From the NCBI GenBank assembly GCA_900472295.1, contig UCIA01000030.1, positions 62,001 to 126,000 on the forward strand: DNA of 64,000 bases, written 5' to 3'. The notes under the pieces are model-generated. The model was given only the letters and a program-made list of their open reading frames with translations. It was not told the origin of the DNA and did not search any database. A program made the position numbers and the translations under genes. Shown piece by piece: positions 48,007 to 55,791 of the stretch (positions are counted from its first letter, which is position 1; each line of letters opens with the position of its first letter). Source of the DNA: Hyphomicrobiales bacterium (GTDB lineage: Bacteria; Pseudomonadota; Alphaproteobacteria; Rhizobiales; Rhizobiaceae).

Positions 48007-49332
48007 ATGTCGAAAAATGCGGATCGCGACTTCTGGGCGGCGGCGCAGAAGCATTTGATACGCTATGGCGGCAGCTTCGAACCCGCCATCATCGAGCGTG
48101 CTGCCGGCTCCTTCGTCTACGATGCCGACGACAGGCCGATCCTCGACTTCACGTCAGGGCAGATGAGCGCGCTGCTCGGCCATTCCCATCCCAGGATCGT
48201 ATCGACGGTGACCCGCCAGGTCGCGGAGGTAGCGCATCTGTTCAGCGGCATGCTGTCGAGGCCGGTGGTCGAGCTTGCCGAGCGGCTCGCGGCACTTGCG
48301 CCGGGGCTGGACCGAGTGATGCTGCTTTCGACGGGCGCTGAATCGAACGAAGCCGCGATCCGCATGGCCAAGCTGGTGACGGGCAAGCACGAACTGGTTG
48401 CCTTTTCGAAGAGCTGGCACGGCATGACCGGCGCCGCCGCCTCGGCGACCTACAGCGCCGGCCGCAAGGGTTATGGTCCCGCCACGGTGGGATCGCTGGC
48501 GATCCCCGCCCCCAACAGCTTTCGGCCACGCTTCAAGCATGCCGACGGCTCGCTGGACTGGCTGACCGAACTCGACGACGCCTTCGATCTCATCGACAGC
48601 CAGTCGACGGGAAGCCTGGCGGCTTTTGTCGCCGAGCCGATCCTGTCGAGCGGCGGCATACTGGAACTGCCGCTTGGCTATCTGGCGGCGCTCAAGCAGA
48701 AATGCCGCGAGCGCGGCATGCTGCTCATCCTCGATGAGGCACAGACCGGCATCGGCCGCACCGGCGACATGTTCGCTTTCCAAAGGGACGGCGTTACCCC
48801 CGATATCCTGACACTTTCGAAAACCATCGGCGCCGGCCTGCCGCTATCGGCCGTCATGACCACAGCCGACATCGAAGACGCCGCGCACGAAAAAGGCTTC
48901 CTGTTCTACACCACGCATGTCTCCGACCCGCTGCCGGCCGCTGTCGGCCTCGCCGTCCTCGATGTGGTGGAAGAAGAAAAACTGGTCGACCGTGCCCGGC
49001 ATATGGGCGCGCGTCTGTTCGACGGGCTGTCGCGGCTGAAGCAGCGCTATGAATGCGTCGGCGATGTGCGGGGGCGCGGCCTGCTGCTCGGCGTCGAGAT
49101 CGTCAAGGACGGCAAGCAGCCTGATCATCAGCTTGGCGCCACGATTGCGGCGGAAGCGTTCCGGCGTGGCCTCAGCATGAACATCGTCAAGCTGCCCGGC
49201 ATGGGCGGCGTCTTCCGCATCGCCCCGCCGCTGACCATCTCCGAACAGGAACTGGATCTCGGCCTGCGGATCATTGCGGAATCGATCGAGGCCTCGCTGG
49301 CCGCAAACGCACCAGGCATCGCCGCGGAGTGA
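48007..49332 (+). CDS. dgdA: 2,2-dialkylglycine decarboxylase
   Basis: A 441-residue class III PLP enzyme. Its close match to Burkholderia dialkylglycine decarboxylase is visible along the chain: HLIRYGGSFEPAIIERA, LDFTSGQMSALLGH with Gln52, STGAESNEAAIRMAKLVTGK, SWHGMTGAAASATYSAGRKG, LILDEAQTGIGRTGDMFA, the PLP Lys272 in TLSKTIGAG, and YTTHVSDPLPAAVGL. Arg404 in GVFRIAPPL corresponds to the carboxylate-binding Arg. It decarboxylates dialkylglycines such as 2-aminoisobutyrate to a ketone and transfers the amino group to pyruvate. It is transcribed divergently from its LysR regulator and ends convergent with coaBC. Confidence 0.94.
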   Translation: MSKNADRDFWAAAQKHLIRYGGSFEPAIIERAAGSFVYDADDRPILDFTSGQMSALLGHSHPRIVSTVTRQVAEVAHLFSGMLSRPVVELAERLAALAPGLDRVMLLSTGAESNEAAIRMAKLVTGKHELVAFSKSWHGMTGAAASATYSAGRKGYGPATVGSLAIPAPNSFRPRFKHADGSLDWLTELDDAFDLIDSQSTGSLAAFVAEPILSSGGILELPLGYLAALKQKCRERGMLLILDEAQTGIGRTGDMFAFQRDGVTPDILTLSKTIGAGLPLSAVMTTADIEDAAHEKGFLFYTTHVSDPLPAAVGLAVLDVVEEEKLVDRARHMGARLFDGLSRLKQRYECVGDVRGRGLLLGVEIVKDGKQPDHQLGATIAAEAFRRGLSMNIVKLPGMGGVFRIAPPLTISEQELDLGLRIIAESIEASLAANAPGIAAE

Positions 49333-49353
49333 GCCCGGCGACGGGCAGGCCGC

Positions 49354-50826
49354 TCAGACCACGATGGTCTTCAGCCGTTCGGCAATCAGCGCGGCAAGCC
49401 GCGCCGCCACCTCGTCCTTGGTCATTTCAGGCCATTCCTCGACGCCTGACTTCGAGACGATGCGCACCTTGTTGCGATCGCCGCCCATGACGCCGGTGGG
49501 GCCGACGCCGCTCTCATGCGAGACGTCGTTGGCAACGATGAAATCGGCGCCCTTCTTCTTCAGCTTGGCCTCGGCATTGGCAATCAGATCCTGCGTCTCG
49601 GCGGCAAAGCCTACGACCAGTCTGGGGCGTTTCAGGTGATGCCCGACGCCAGCGAGAATGTCGGGGTTTTCGACCATCTGCAGCGCCGGCGGCCCCTCGC
49701 CCGCCACCTTCTTGATCTTCTCACCGGCGGAGTTGGCGGTGCGCCAGTCGGCAACCGCTGCGACGAACACCGCGGCATCGGCAGGCAGAAGCGCTTCGAC
49801 CGCCGCTTTCATCTCGCCAGCGGTCTCGACATGCGCCGTCGCAACGCCGGCCGGATCGGCAATGTTGACCGGGCCGGAGACCAGTTGAACATCCGCGCCC
49901 AGCCTCGCCAGCGCAGCCGCGATCGCATGGCCCTGCTTGCCCGACGAGCGGTTGGCGATGTAGCGCACCGGGTCGATCGGCTCATGCGTCGGGCCGGAGG
50001 TGACGATGATCCTGCGGCCGGAGAGCGGCTTCGGCTTGCTGTCGAGCAACGCCTCGATCGCGGCGACGATCTCCAGCGGCTCGGCCATGCGGCCTTCGCC
50101 GGCCTCGTTGCTTTCGGCCATCTCACCCTTGGCCGGGCCGACAAAGGCGATGCCGTCCTTGGCCAACGTCGCGCGGTTGCGCCGCGTAGCAGTGTGCGAC
50201 CACATTTTCGGGTTCATCGCCGGCGCCATCAGCACCTTCTTGTCGGTGGCAAGCAGCACGGTCGAGGCCAGGTCGTTGGCATGGCCGTTGGCGAGCTTGG
50301 CCATCAAATCGGCGGTGGCCGGCGCCACCACCAACAGGTCGGCCTCGCGCGACAGCCTGATATGGCCGACATCGTGCTCGTCATTGCGGTCGAACAGGTC
50401 GGTAAAGACATGGTCGGCCGAAAGCGCCCCGACCGAAAGCGTGGTGACGAACTTCTGCGCGGCCGCCGTCATCACCACCCGCACCGCCGCCCCACGCTCG
50501 CGCAGCCGACGGATCAGGTCGAGCGCCTTATAGGCGGCGATGCCGCCACCGATGATCAGCAGGATGCGCTTGCCGGACAAAGAACCACGCGGCGATGGCT
50601 TGCCCGAAACGACGACAGCCGCAGTCGCTTGCTGGTCTGGACCGGCTAACGCGCGCAGCGTCTTCTCGATCTGCTCGATGCGATCGGCCTGCCCTGCCCG
50701 GCCCTCGACCGCTGCCCGGATCATCAGCCGCGCCTGCTCTTCCATCGAGCAGCCATTCTCCGCCGCGAGTTGCCGCAGCAGGTCCTTCACGTCATCGTCG
50801 AGGTTGCGGATGGTGATGCTGGCCAT
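49354..50826 (-). CDS. coaBC: CoaBC with N-terminal FitA-like ribbon-helix-helix domain
   Basis: A 490-residue fusion. Residues 1-43 (MASITIRNLDDDVKDLLRQL and CSMEEQARLMIRAAVEGR) are a FitA-like ribbon-helix-helix DNA-binding domain. A linker follows to about 82. Residues ~86-265 are the CoaC flavoprotein with IIGGGIAAYKALDLIRRL, catalytic His155 in GHIRLSREADLLVVAPAT and PAMNPKMW at 203-210. The rest is CoaB with VTSGPTHEPIDPVRYIANRSSGKQG and VAAVADWR. It decarboxylates and ligates in CoA synthesis (4'-phosphopantothenate to 4'-phosphopantetheine). The usual CoaBC is about 400 residues, so the excess is the extra domain and linker. No PIN toxin is adjacent. A palindrome lies 35 bp upstream at 50861. 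It follows ubiB by 61 bp. Confidence 0.95.
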   Translation of the reverse strand: MASITIRNLDDDVKDLLRQLAAENGCSMEEQARLMIRAAVEGRAGQADRIEQIEKTLRALAGPDQQATAAVVVSGKPSPRGSLSGKRILLIIGGGIAAYKALDLIRRLRERGAAVRVVMTAAAQKFVTTLSVGALSADHVFTDLFDRNDEHDVGHIRLSREADLLVVAPATADLMAKLANGHANDLASTVLLATDKKVLMAPAMNPKMWSHTATRRNRATLAKDGIAFVGPAKGEMAESNEAGEGRMAEPLEIVAAIEALLDSKPKPLSGRRIIVTSGPTHEPIDPVRYIANRSSGKQGHAIAAALARLGADVQLVSGPVNIADPAGVATAHVETAGEMKAAVEALLPADAAVFVAAVADWRTANSAGEKIKKVAGEGPPALQMVENPDILAGVGHHLKRPRLVVGFAAETQDLIANAEAKLKKKGADFIVANDVSHESGVGPTGVMGGDRNKVRIVSKSGVEEWPEMTKDEVAARLAALIAERLKTIVV

Positions 50827-50860
50827 GTGATTGCACTCGTCAGATCGTCGCGAGTTCAAT

Positions 50861-50875
50861 GATAGCAATGCTATC
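50861..50875. promoter_or_regulatory. Perfect palindrome upstream of the RHH-coaBC gene
   Basis: GATAGC-AAT-GCTATC is an exact 6 bp inverted repeat with a 3 bp centre, in the 61 bp between the ubiB stop and the coaBC start. It has the look of operators recognised by FitA/VapB-type ribbon-helix-helix antitoxins, which is the domain found at the N-terminus of this CoaBC. It may therefore be the binding site for autoregulation. A Rho-independent terminator is unlikely because the repeat is short and has no T-run. Confidence 0.6.
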
Positions 50876-50887
50876 GTCGGCCAGCAA

Positions 50888-52462
50888 TCAGAAGATTTTC
50901 CAAGCGATATAAACCAGCGTCAGCGCGATCACCCACAGGGCAATCCGGCCGGAGCGGGTGTAGCGGGCTTCGGCCTTGCCGATGGCGTGCGATGTCGCCT
51001 CGTCGAAGCGCAGGCCGTGTTCGGCCATGAAATCGATCTCGCGCGACAACCGCTCGGTGCGGGCGGCAAGGTCGGGCGCCTGGCGCGCGAGCGCCAGCAG
51101 CGCCTTGGCGCCGTCGCGCGCGTCCATGAGCAGGCCGCTGGGGCCGAGATTGCCGGCGATCCACTGGCCGACCACCGGCTCGGCCGTCTTCCACATGTTG
51201 AAGGCCGGATCAAGCGTGCGGGCAACGCCTTCAACCACCACCATGGTCTTCTGCAGCAGGATCAGTTCCGGCCGCGTCGCCATGTCGAACAGTTCGGTGA
51301 CCTCGAACAGCAGCGTCAACAGCTTGGCCATCGAGATGGTTTCGGCCGGCTGGCCATGGATCGGCTCGCCAATGGCGCGGATGGCCTGTGCGAAGGCCGC
51401 GACATTGTGCTGGCGCGGCACATAGCCGGCCTCGAAATGCACCTCGGCGACGCGCAGATAGTCGCGGGTGATGAAGCCGTAGAGGATTTCGGCGAGGAAG
51501 CGGCGCTCCTTCTTGCCGAGCCGTCCGGCAATGCCGAGATCGACGGCGACGATATTGCCATTGGCCTCGACGAACAGATTGCCCGGATGCATGTCGGCAT
51601 GGAAGAAGCCGTCGCGCAGCGTGTGGCGCAGAAACGACTGGATCAGATTGGTGGCGATCGCCTTCAGATCATGCCCCGCCGCCGCGAGGCCGGCGATGTC
51701 GTTCATCTTGACGCCGTCGACCCATTCCATGGTCAGCACGTCGCGCCCGGTGCGCTCCCAGTCGACCGACGGCACGCGGAAGCCCGGATCGTCCTTGGTG
51801 TTTTCGCCAAGCTCCGAAAGTGCCGCCGCCTCGAGCCGCAGATCCATCTCGATCTTGGTGGTCTGCGCCAGCGTCTCGGTCACCTCGACCGGCCGCAGCC
51901 GACGCGATGACGGGACGTATTTCTCCTGCAGCCGGGCGGCGAGGAAATAGCTCTCGAGATCCTGGAAGAAGCGGCGGCGCACGCCGGGCCGGATCACCTT
52001 CACCGCCACCTTGGTATCGACGCCGTCATGCACGGCTTGCGCGGGATGGACCTGGGCGATGGAGGCCGCCGCCACCGGATCGCCAAACTCGGTATAGAGC
52101 TCGCCGATCTTGCGCCCGAGCGAACCTTCGATCGCCGCCACCGCTTCCGCCTGCGGAAAAGTGTGCATCTTGTCCTGCAGCATGGCGAGGTCGAGCGCCA
52201 TGTCGTTGCCGACGACATCGGGCCGCGTCGCCAGGAACTGGCCGAGCTTGACGTAGGATGGGCCTAGCCGGACCACCGCCTTGGCCAGCCGGTCGCTGCG
52301 CTCATAGGCGAGCGCGCGGCGGCGGGTGAACAGCCGCGCCATGCGCCAGCCGAATTTCGGCAGGCCGGTGAGTTCGTCGCCCGGCAGTGCGGCGATCACG
52401 CCCTCGCGGACCAGCACCCAGCCGGCCCGTACGAGCCTGAAACCAGCGCCGAGGCTGCTCAT
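50888..52462 (-). CDS. ubiB: UbiB family ubiquinone biosynthesis protein
   Basis: A 524-residue atypical kinase of the ABC1/ADCK family. The KxGQ motif is in GPSYVKLGQFLATRPDVVG, the Ala-rich loop in AAASIAQVHPAQAVHDG, the catalytic-loop region is GFFHADMHPGNLFVEANG and the metal-binding DxG is AVDLGIAGRL. The C-terminus has the usual membrane anchor (GRIALWVIALTLVYIAWKIF). UbiB supports ubiquinone synthesis, probably by ATP-dependent extraction of lipid intermediates. I chose ATG 52462, 13 nt after the ubiE stop; 15 more in-frame residues upstream would overlap ubiE. It is the middle gene of ubiE-ubiB-coaBC. Confidence 0.94.
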   Translation of the reverse strand: MSSLGAGFRLVRAGWVLVREGVIAALPGDELTGLPKFGWRMARLFTRRRALAYERSDRLAKAVVRLGPSYVKLGQFLATRPDVVGNDMALDLAMLQDKMHTFPQAEAVAAIEGSLGRKIGELYTEFGDPVAAASIAQVHPAQAVHDGVDTKVAVKVIRPGVRRRFFQDLESYFLAARLQEKYVPSSRRLRPVEVTETLAQTTKIEMDLRLEAAALSELGENTKDDPGFRVPSVDWERTGRDVLTMEWVDGVKMNDIAGLAAAGHDLKAIATNLIQSFLRHTLRDGFFHADMHPGNLFVEANGNIVAVDLGIAGRLGKKERRFLAEILYGFITRDYLRVAEVHFEAGYVPRQHNVAAFAQAIRAIGEPIHGQPAETISMAKLLTLLFEVTELFDMATRPELILLQKTMVVVEGVARTLDPAFNMWKTAEPVVGQWIAGNLGPSGLLMDARDGAKALLALARQAPDLAARTERLSREIDFMAEHGLRFDEATSHAIGKAEARYTRSGRIALWVIALTLVYIAWKIF

Positions 52463-52475
52463 TTCCGCACCAGCC

Positions 52476-53252
52476 TCAAAGCTTCCAGCCTGAATGAAGC
52501 GCCGCAATGCCGCCGGAGTAATTGCGGAACGAAACGCGCTCGAAGCCCGCGCGAGTGATCATCGAAGCAAAGTTCGCCTGGTTGGGGAATTTGCGGATCG
52601 ATTCGACGAGGTAAGAATAAGGTTCGCCGTCACCGGTCACCATCTTGCCGATCTGCGGGATGGCGTTGAAGGACCAGGCTTCATAGACCTTGTCGAGCAA
52701 CGGCATCTCGACCTCGGAAAATTCCAGGCAAAGGAAGCGTCCGCCGGGCTTCAGCACACGAAAGGCCTCCGACAGCGCGACATCGATGCGCGGCACGTTG
52801 CGGATGCCGAAAGCGATGGTGTAGGCGTCGAAGGTGCTGTCGGCGAAAGGCAGTTCCTCGGCATTGGCCTCGACGAAATCGGTATTTTGCGACAGGCCCT
52901 TTTTCTCGGCCCGGTCGCGGCCGACGCTGAGCATCGAGCCGTTTATGTCAAGCACGGTGGCATGCGCGTTGCCATGGCTGGCATCGACGATGCGGAAGGC
53001 GATGTCACCGGTGCCGCCGGCCACGTCGAGGACCTTCCAGCCAGCCCGTTTCGGCGGATTGAGCCATGTCACCATGGCGTCCTTCCACAGCCGGTGCAGC
53101 CCGGCCGACATCAGGTCGTTCATCAGGTCGTAGCGGTTCGCCACCTTGTGGAAAACCTCATTGACCAGCGGCTGCTTGTCGCCTGCCCCTACGCTCTTGA
53201 AACCATAGGAGGTTTCCATGCCGCCCGCGGCCGTGGTTCTCTCAACTGACAT
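52476..53252 (-). CDS. ubiE: Demethylmenaquinone/2-polyprenyl-methoxybenzoquinol methyltransferase UbiE
   Basis: A 258-residue SAM-dependent C-methyltransferase. Motif I is VLDVAGGTGDIAFRI (residues ~73-87). The family signature YDLMNDLMSAGLHRLWKDAMV lies near residue 41. FADSTFDAYTIAFGIRNVP and LKPGGRFLCLEFSEVEMPLL follow, and YSYLVESIRKFPNQ is the second UbiE signature. It methylates the ubiquinone ring in the cytoplasm. It opens the ubiE-ubiB-coaBC set on the minus strand and is divergent from add, with 134 bp between them. The first 11 residues are less conserved and an internal Met at 12 is a possible alternative start. Confidence 0.95.
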   Translation of the reverse strand: MSVERTTAAGGMETSYGFKSVGAGDKQPLVNEVFHKVANRYDLMNDLMSAGLHRLWKDAMVTWLNPPKRAGWKVLDVAGGTGDIAFRIVDASHGNAHATVLDINGSMLSVGRDRAEKKGLSQNTDFVEANAEELPFADSTFDAYTIAFGIRNVPRIDVALSEAFRVLKPGGRFLCLEFSEVEMPLLDKVYEAWSFNAIPQIGKMVTGDGEPYSYLVESIRKFPNQANFASMITRAGFERVSFRNYSGGIAALHSGWKL

Positions 53253-53386
53253 TATTTTGATCCGTCATAAAACCGGCGGGACCATAGCCGATCGATGGTG
53301 CGGGCGCTATTGTTTAAGGCGCGGTGTTCAGCCGCGCTTCCAGGTGGTGGGCTTTTTCGACCTGGACTGACCGACGGGATGTTTGA

Positions 53387-54361
53387 ATGCCTTTGAAAGC
53401 AGAACTGCACTGCCACATTGAAGGGGCAGCAGCGCCCGAACTCGTCATCCGCCAGGCGCAGAAATACGGCAAGGACACCTCGCCCTATATCCAGAACGGG
53501 TCCTTCGTCTGGCACGATTTCACCTCCTTCCTCGCCGCTTACGACTTTTCCGCCGATCTGTTCCGCACCGAGGAGGATTATGCCCGCCTCGCCGACCATT
53601 ATCTGACCAGCCTGGCGCGCGACGGCGCCATCTATTCCGAGGTCTTCACCTCGCCCGATCACGCCATCCGGGCGGGGCTGTCGCCGAAGGCCTATACCGA
53701 CGCGCTCGGCGAAGGCATGCTGCGCGCCAAGGCCAAGACCGGCATAGAGGGCCGCATGATCGTCACCGGCGTGCGCCATGTCGGCGTCGAATCGATCGAG
53801 CAGGCGGCGCGTTTCGCCGCGCGGTGCGGCAATCCGCTGGTCACCGGCTTCGGCGTCGCCGGCGACGAGCGCATGGGCGAGATGGAGGATTACGTCAGGG
53901 CGTTCGAGATCGCGCGCGAAGCCGGTCTCGGCATCACCATCCATGCCGGCGAGCTGACCGGCTGGGAGACGGTGCAGGCAGCACTCGACCACATCCGCCC
54001 GTCCCGCATCGGCCACGGCGTGCGCGCCATCGAGAACCCTGATCTGGTGCGGCGTATTGCCGATGAGGGCATTGTGCTCGAATGCTGCCCCGGCTCCAAC
54101 ATCGCGCTCAAAGTCTACGAGAGTTTCGCCGATCACCCCTTCCCGGCGCTGCAGGCGGCCGGCTGCAAGGTGACGCTCAACTCCGACGACCCGCCCTATT
54201 TCTGGACCTCGCTGAAGCGCGAATACGACATTGCCGCCGAACATTTTGCGATGAACGAAAAGGCGCTGGCCGCCGTCACCAAAACGGCGATCGAGGCGGC
54301 TTTCGTCGACCGGAAGACAAAGACGGCGCTTCTCGCCAGACTGAACGGCCCCGCACGCTAA
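53387..54361 (+). CDS. add: Adenosine deaminase
   Basis: A 324-residue zinc amidohydrolase. The metal ligands HCHIEG are at the N-terminus (residues 7-12), and the substrate region HAGELTGWETVQAALDHIRPSRIGHG supplies further His and the Glu that protonates the ring. The terminal Asp motif is TLNSDDPPYF. It deaminates adenosine to inosine, feeding the purine nucleoside phosphorylase encoded at 57111. It is the first gene of a plus-strand run with upp, 135 bp downstream. A stem-loop GGCCAAG-6 nt-CTTGGCC at 54390-54409 follows the stop. Confidence 0.93.
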   Translation: MPLKAELHCHIEGAAAPELVIRQAQKYGKDTSPYIQNGSFVWHDFTSFLAAYDFSADLFRTEEDYARLADHYLTSLARDGAIYSEVFTSPDHAIRAGLSPKAYTDALGEGMLRAKAKTGIEGRMIVTGVRHVGVESIEQAARFAARCGNPLVTGFGVAGDERMGEMEDYVRAFEIAREAGLGITIHAGELTGWETVQAALDHIRPSRIGHGVRAIENPDLVRRIADEGIVLECCPGSNIALKVYESFADHPFPALQAAGCKVTLNSDDPPYFWTSLKREYDIAAEHFAMNEKALAAVTKTAIEAAFVDRKTKTALLARLNGPAR

Positions 54362-54389
54362 TTTCCGCGACAAAGCTGTGGTCGATGCG

Positions 54390-54409
54390 GGCCAAGCGGT
54401 TCCTTGGCC
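54390..54409 (+). other. Perfect stem-loop between add and upp
   Basis: GGCCAAG at 54390-54396 pairs exactly with CTTGGCC at 54403-54409 around a 6 nt loop. There is no T-run, so it may stabilise or weakly terminate the add message rather than act as a full terminator. Confidence 0.45.
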
Positions 54410-54496
54410 GGTGCATTGTCGCTAGGGTTCGACCAAGCAGCTTGAGGCGCGACATCCATGCGCGCAGTTTCGGGCGACACGCATCAGGAGAACACC

Positions 54497-55126
54497 ATGA
54501 AGGGCGTCACCGTCGTCGACCACCCGCTTGTCCAGCACAAGCTTACCATCATGCGCAAGAAGGAGACCTCGACAGCCGGCTTCCGGCGGCTGCTGCGCGA
54601 GATCTCGCTGCTGCTCGGCTACGAGGTCACCCGCAACCTCGAACTGACCACGACCACCATCGAAACACCGATGGAAACCATGGAAGCGCCGACGCTGGAA
54701 GGCAAGAAGCTGGTCTTCGCCTCGGTGCTGCGCGCCGGCAACGGCCTGCTCGAAGGCCTGCTCGACCTGGTGCCAGCGGCGCGCGTCGCTCATGTCGGGC
54801 TCTACCGCGATCACGAGACGCTGGAAGCGGTCGAGTATTTCTTCAAGGCGCCGAGCGATCTCGCCGACCGGCTGGTTATCGTCGTCGACCCGATGCTGGC
54901 GACCGCCAATTCGGCAATCGCGGCCATCGACAAGCTGAAAGAGCGCGGCGCCACCAACATCCGCTTCCTCTGCCTGTTGGCCGCACCCGAAGGCATCGAG
55001 CGCTTCACCAAGGCGCATCCGGACGTTCCGGTCTTCACCGCCTCGATCGACCGCCAGCTCAACGAAAAGGGCTACATCATGCCCGGCCTCGGCGACGCCG
55101 GCGACCGCATGTACGGCACCAAGTGA
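54497..55126 (+). CDS. upp: Uracil phosphoribosyltransferase
   Basis: A 209-residue enzyme of pyrimidine salvage. It begins VTVVDHPLVQHKLTIMRKKETST, has VFASVLRAGNGLLEGLLDLVPAARVAHVGLYRD, the PRPP-binding region LVIVVDPMLATANSAIAAIDKLKERG and the uracil-binding GYIMPGLGDAGDRMYGTK. It makes UMP from uracil and PRPP. ATG 54497 follows AGGAG at 6 nt; an in-frame upstream start would add 13 residues. Uracil would come from the cytidine deaminase and thymidine/uridine phosphorylase encoded nearby. Confidence 0.95.
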   Translation: MKGVTVVDHPLVQHKLTIMRKKETSTAGFRRLLREISLLLGYEVTRNLELTTTTIETPMETMEAPTLEGKKLVFASVLRAGNGLLEGLLDLVPAARVAHVGLYRDHETLEAVEYFFKAPSDLADRLVIVVDPMLATANSAIAAIDKLKERGATNIRFLCLLAAPEGIERFTKAHPDVPVFTASIDRQLNEKGYIMPGLGDAGDRMYGTK

Positions 55127-55224
55127 CCGTTTACCCCTCGTTTACGCAAAGGCACGGTTTCGACGCGCGTTAAAGCGGCGAACACCATGTCGGGGTTAGG
55201 GTCTGCGCTCACAAAGGCCGACCC

Positions 55225-55782
55225 ATGCTGCGCACAGTCCTCATCTTTTGCGTGCTTGCCGCAGCATCGGCACTGATCCCGATCGTCTATCAATCGAATC
55301 CGCAGACGTTTGACGACCTGCTGAAATCGTCCGTCGGCGCCAGGCCAGCGCCTGCTCCAGCACCCGAACTGAAGCTGGCCACGGCCCCCGACCGACCGCC
55401 GCAACCGCTCGGCCGCAAGGTTCTGCTCACGGCCGACGAGCGCGGCCATTTCACCACAACGTTCAAGCTCAACGGCCGTCAGGTCGACGGCCTGATCGAC
55501 ACCGGCGCCACACTGGTCGCCATCAACACCTCAACGGCCCGCCGCATCGGTATCTCGCTCCAACCGTCGGACTTCAACCAGCAGGTCAACACCGCCAATG
55601 GCGCGATCAAGGCGGCGGTCGTCAGCATCGACCGGCTGCAGATCGGCAAGATCAGCCTCGACAACATCCAGGCGGTGGTGCTCGACGACAAGGCACTGCA
55701 CACCAACCTGATCGGCATGAGTTTTTTGCAACGGTTGGCAAAATACCAGGTCGAAAACGGCAGCTTGCTGCTGGTGCAGTAG
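55225..55782 (+). CDS. Clan AA retropepsin-like aspartic protease (TIGR02281 type)
   Basis: A 185-residue protein with an N-terminal membrane anchor or signal (LRTVLIFCVLAAASALIPIVY), a Pro/Ala-rich linker near residues 40-60 and a retropepsin-like domain. The active-site motif LIDTGATLVAINTSTARRIGI starts near residue 90, and the LQRLAKYQVENGSLLL end matches the family. One active Asp per chain means it would act as a dimer in the periplasm. Its substrates are unknown. It is alone on the plus strand, 98 bp after upp and convergent with deoA. Confidence 0.88.
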   Translation: MLRTVLIFCVLAAASALIPIVYQSNPQTFDDLLKSSVGARPAPAPAPELKLATAPDRPPQPLGRKVLLTADERGHFTTTFKLNGRQVDGLIDTGATLVAINTSTARRIGISLQPSDFNQQVNTANGAIKAAVVSIDRLQIGKISLDNIQAVVLDDKALHTNLIGMSFLQRLAKYQVENGSLLLVQ

Positions 55783-55791
55783 CGCCTTCCA

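Noticed and set aside
49354..50868. A separate fitA antitoxin gene upstream of coaBC with a stop in between
   Set aside because: The frame is continuous from the RHH domain through the linker into CoaC, with no stop and no internal start with a ribosome site at the CoaC boundary, so it is read as one fused protein. Sequencing error cannot be fully excluded.
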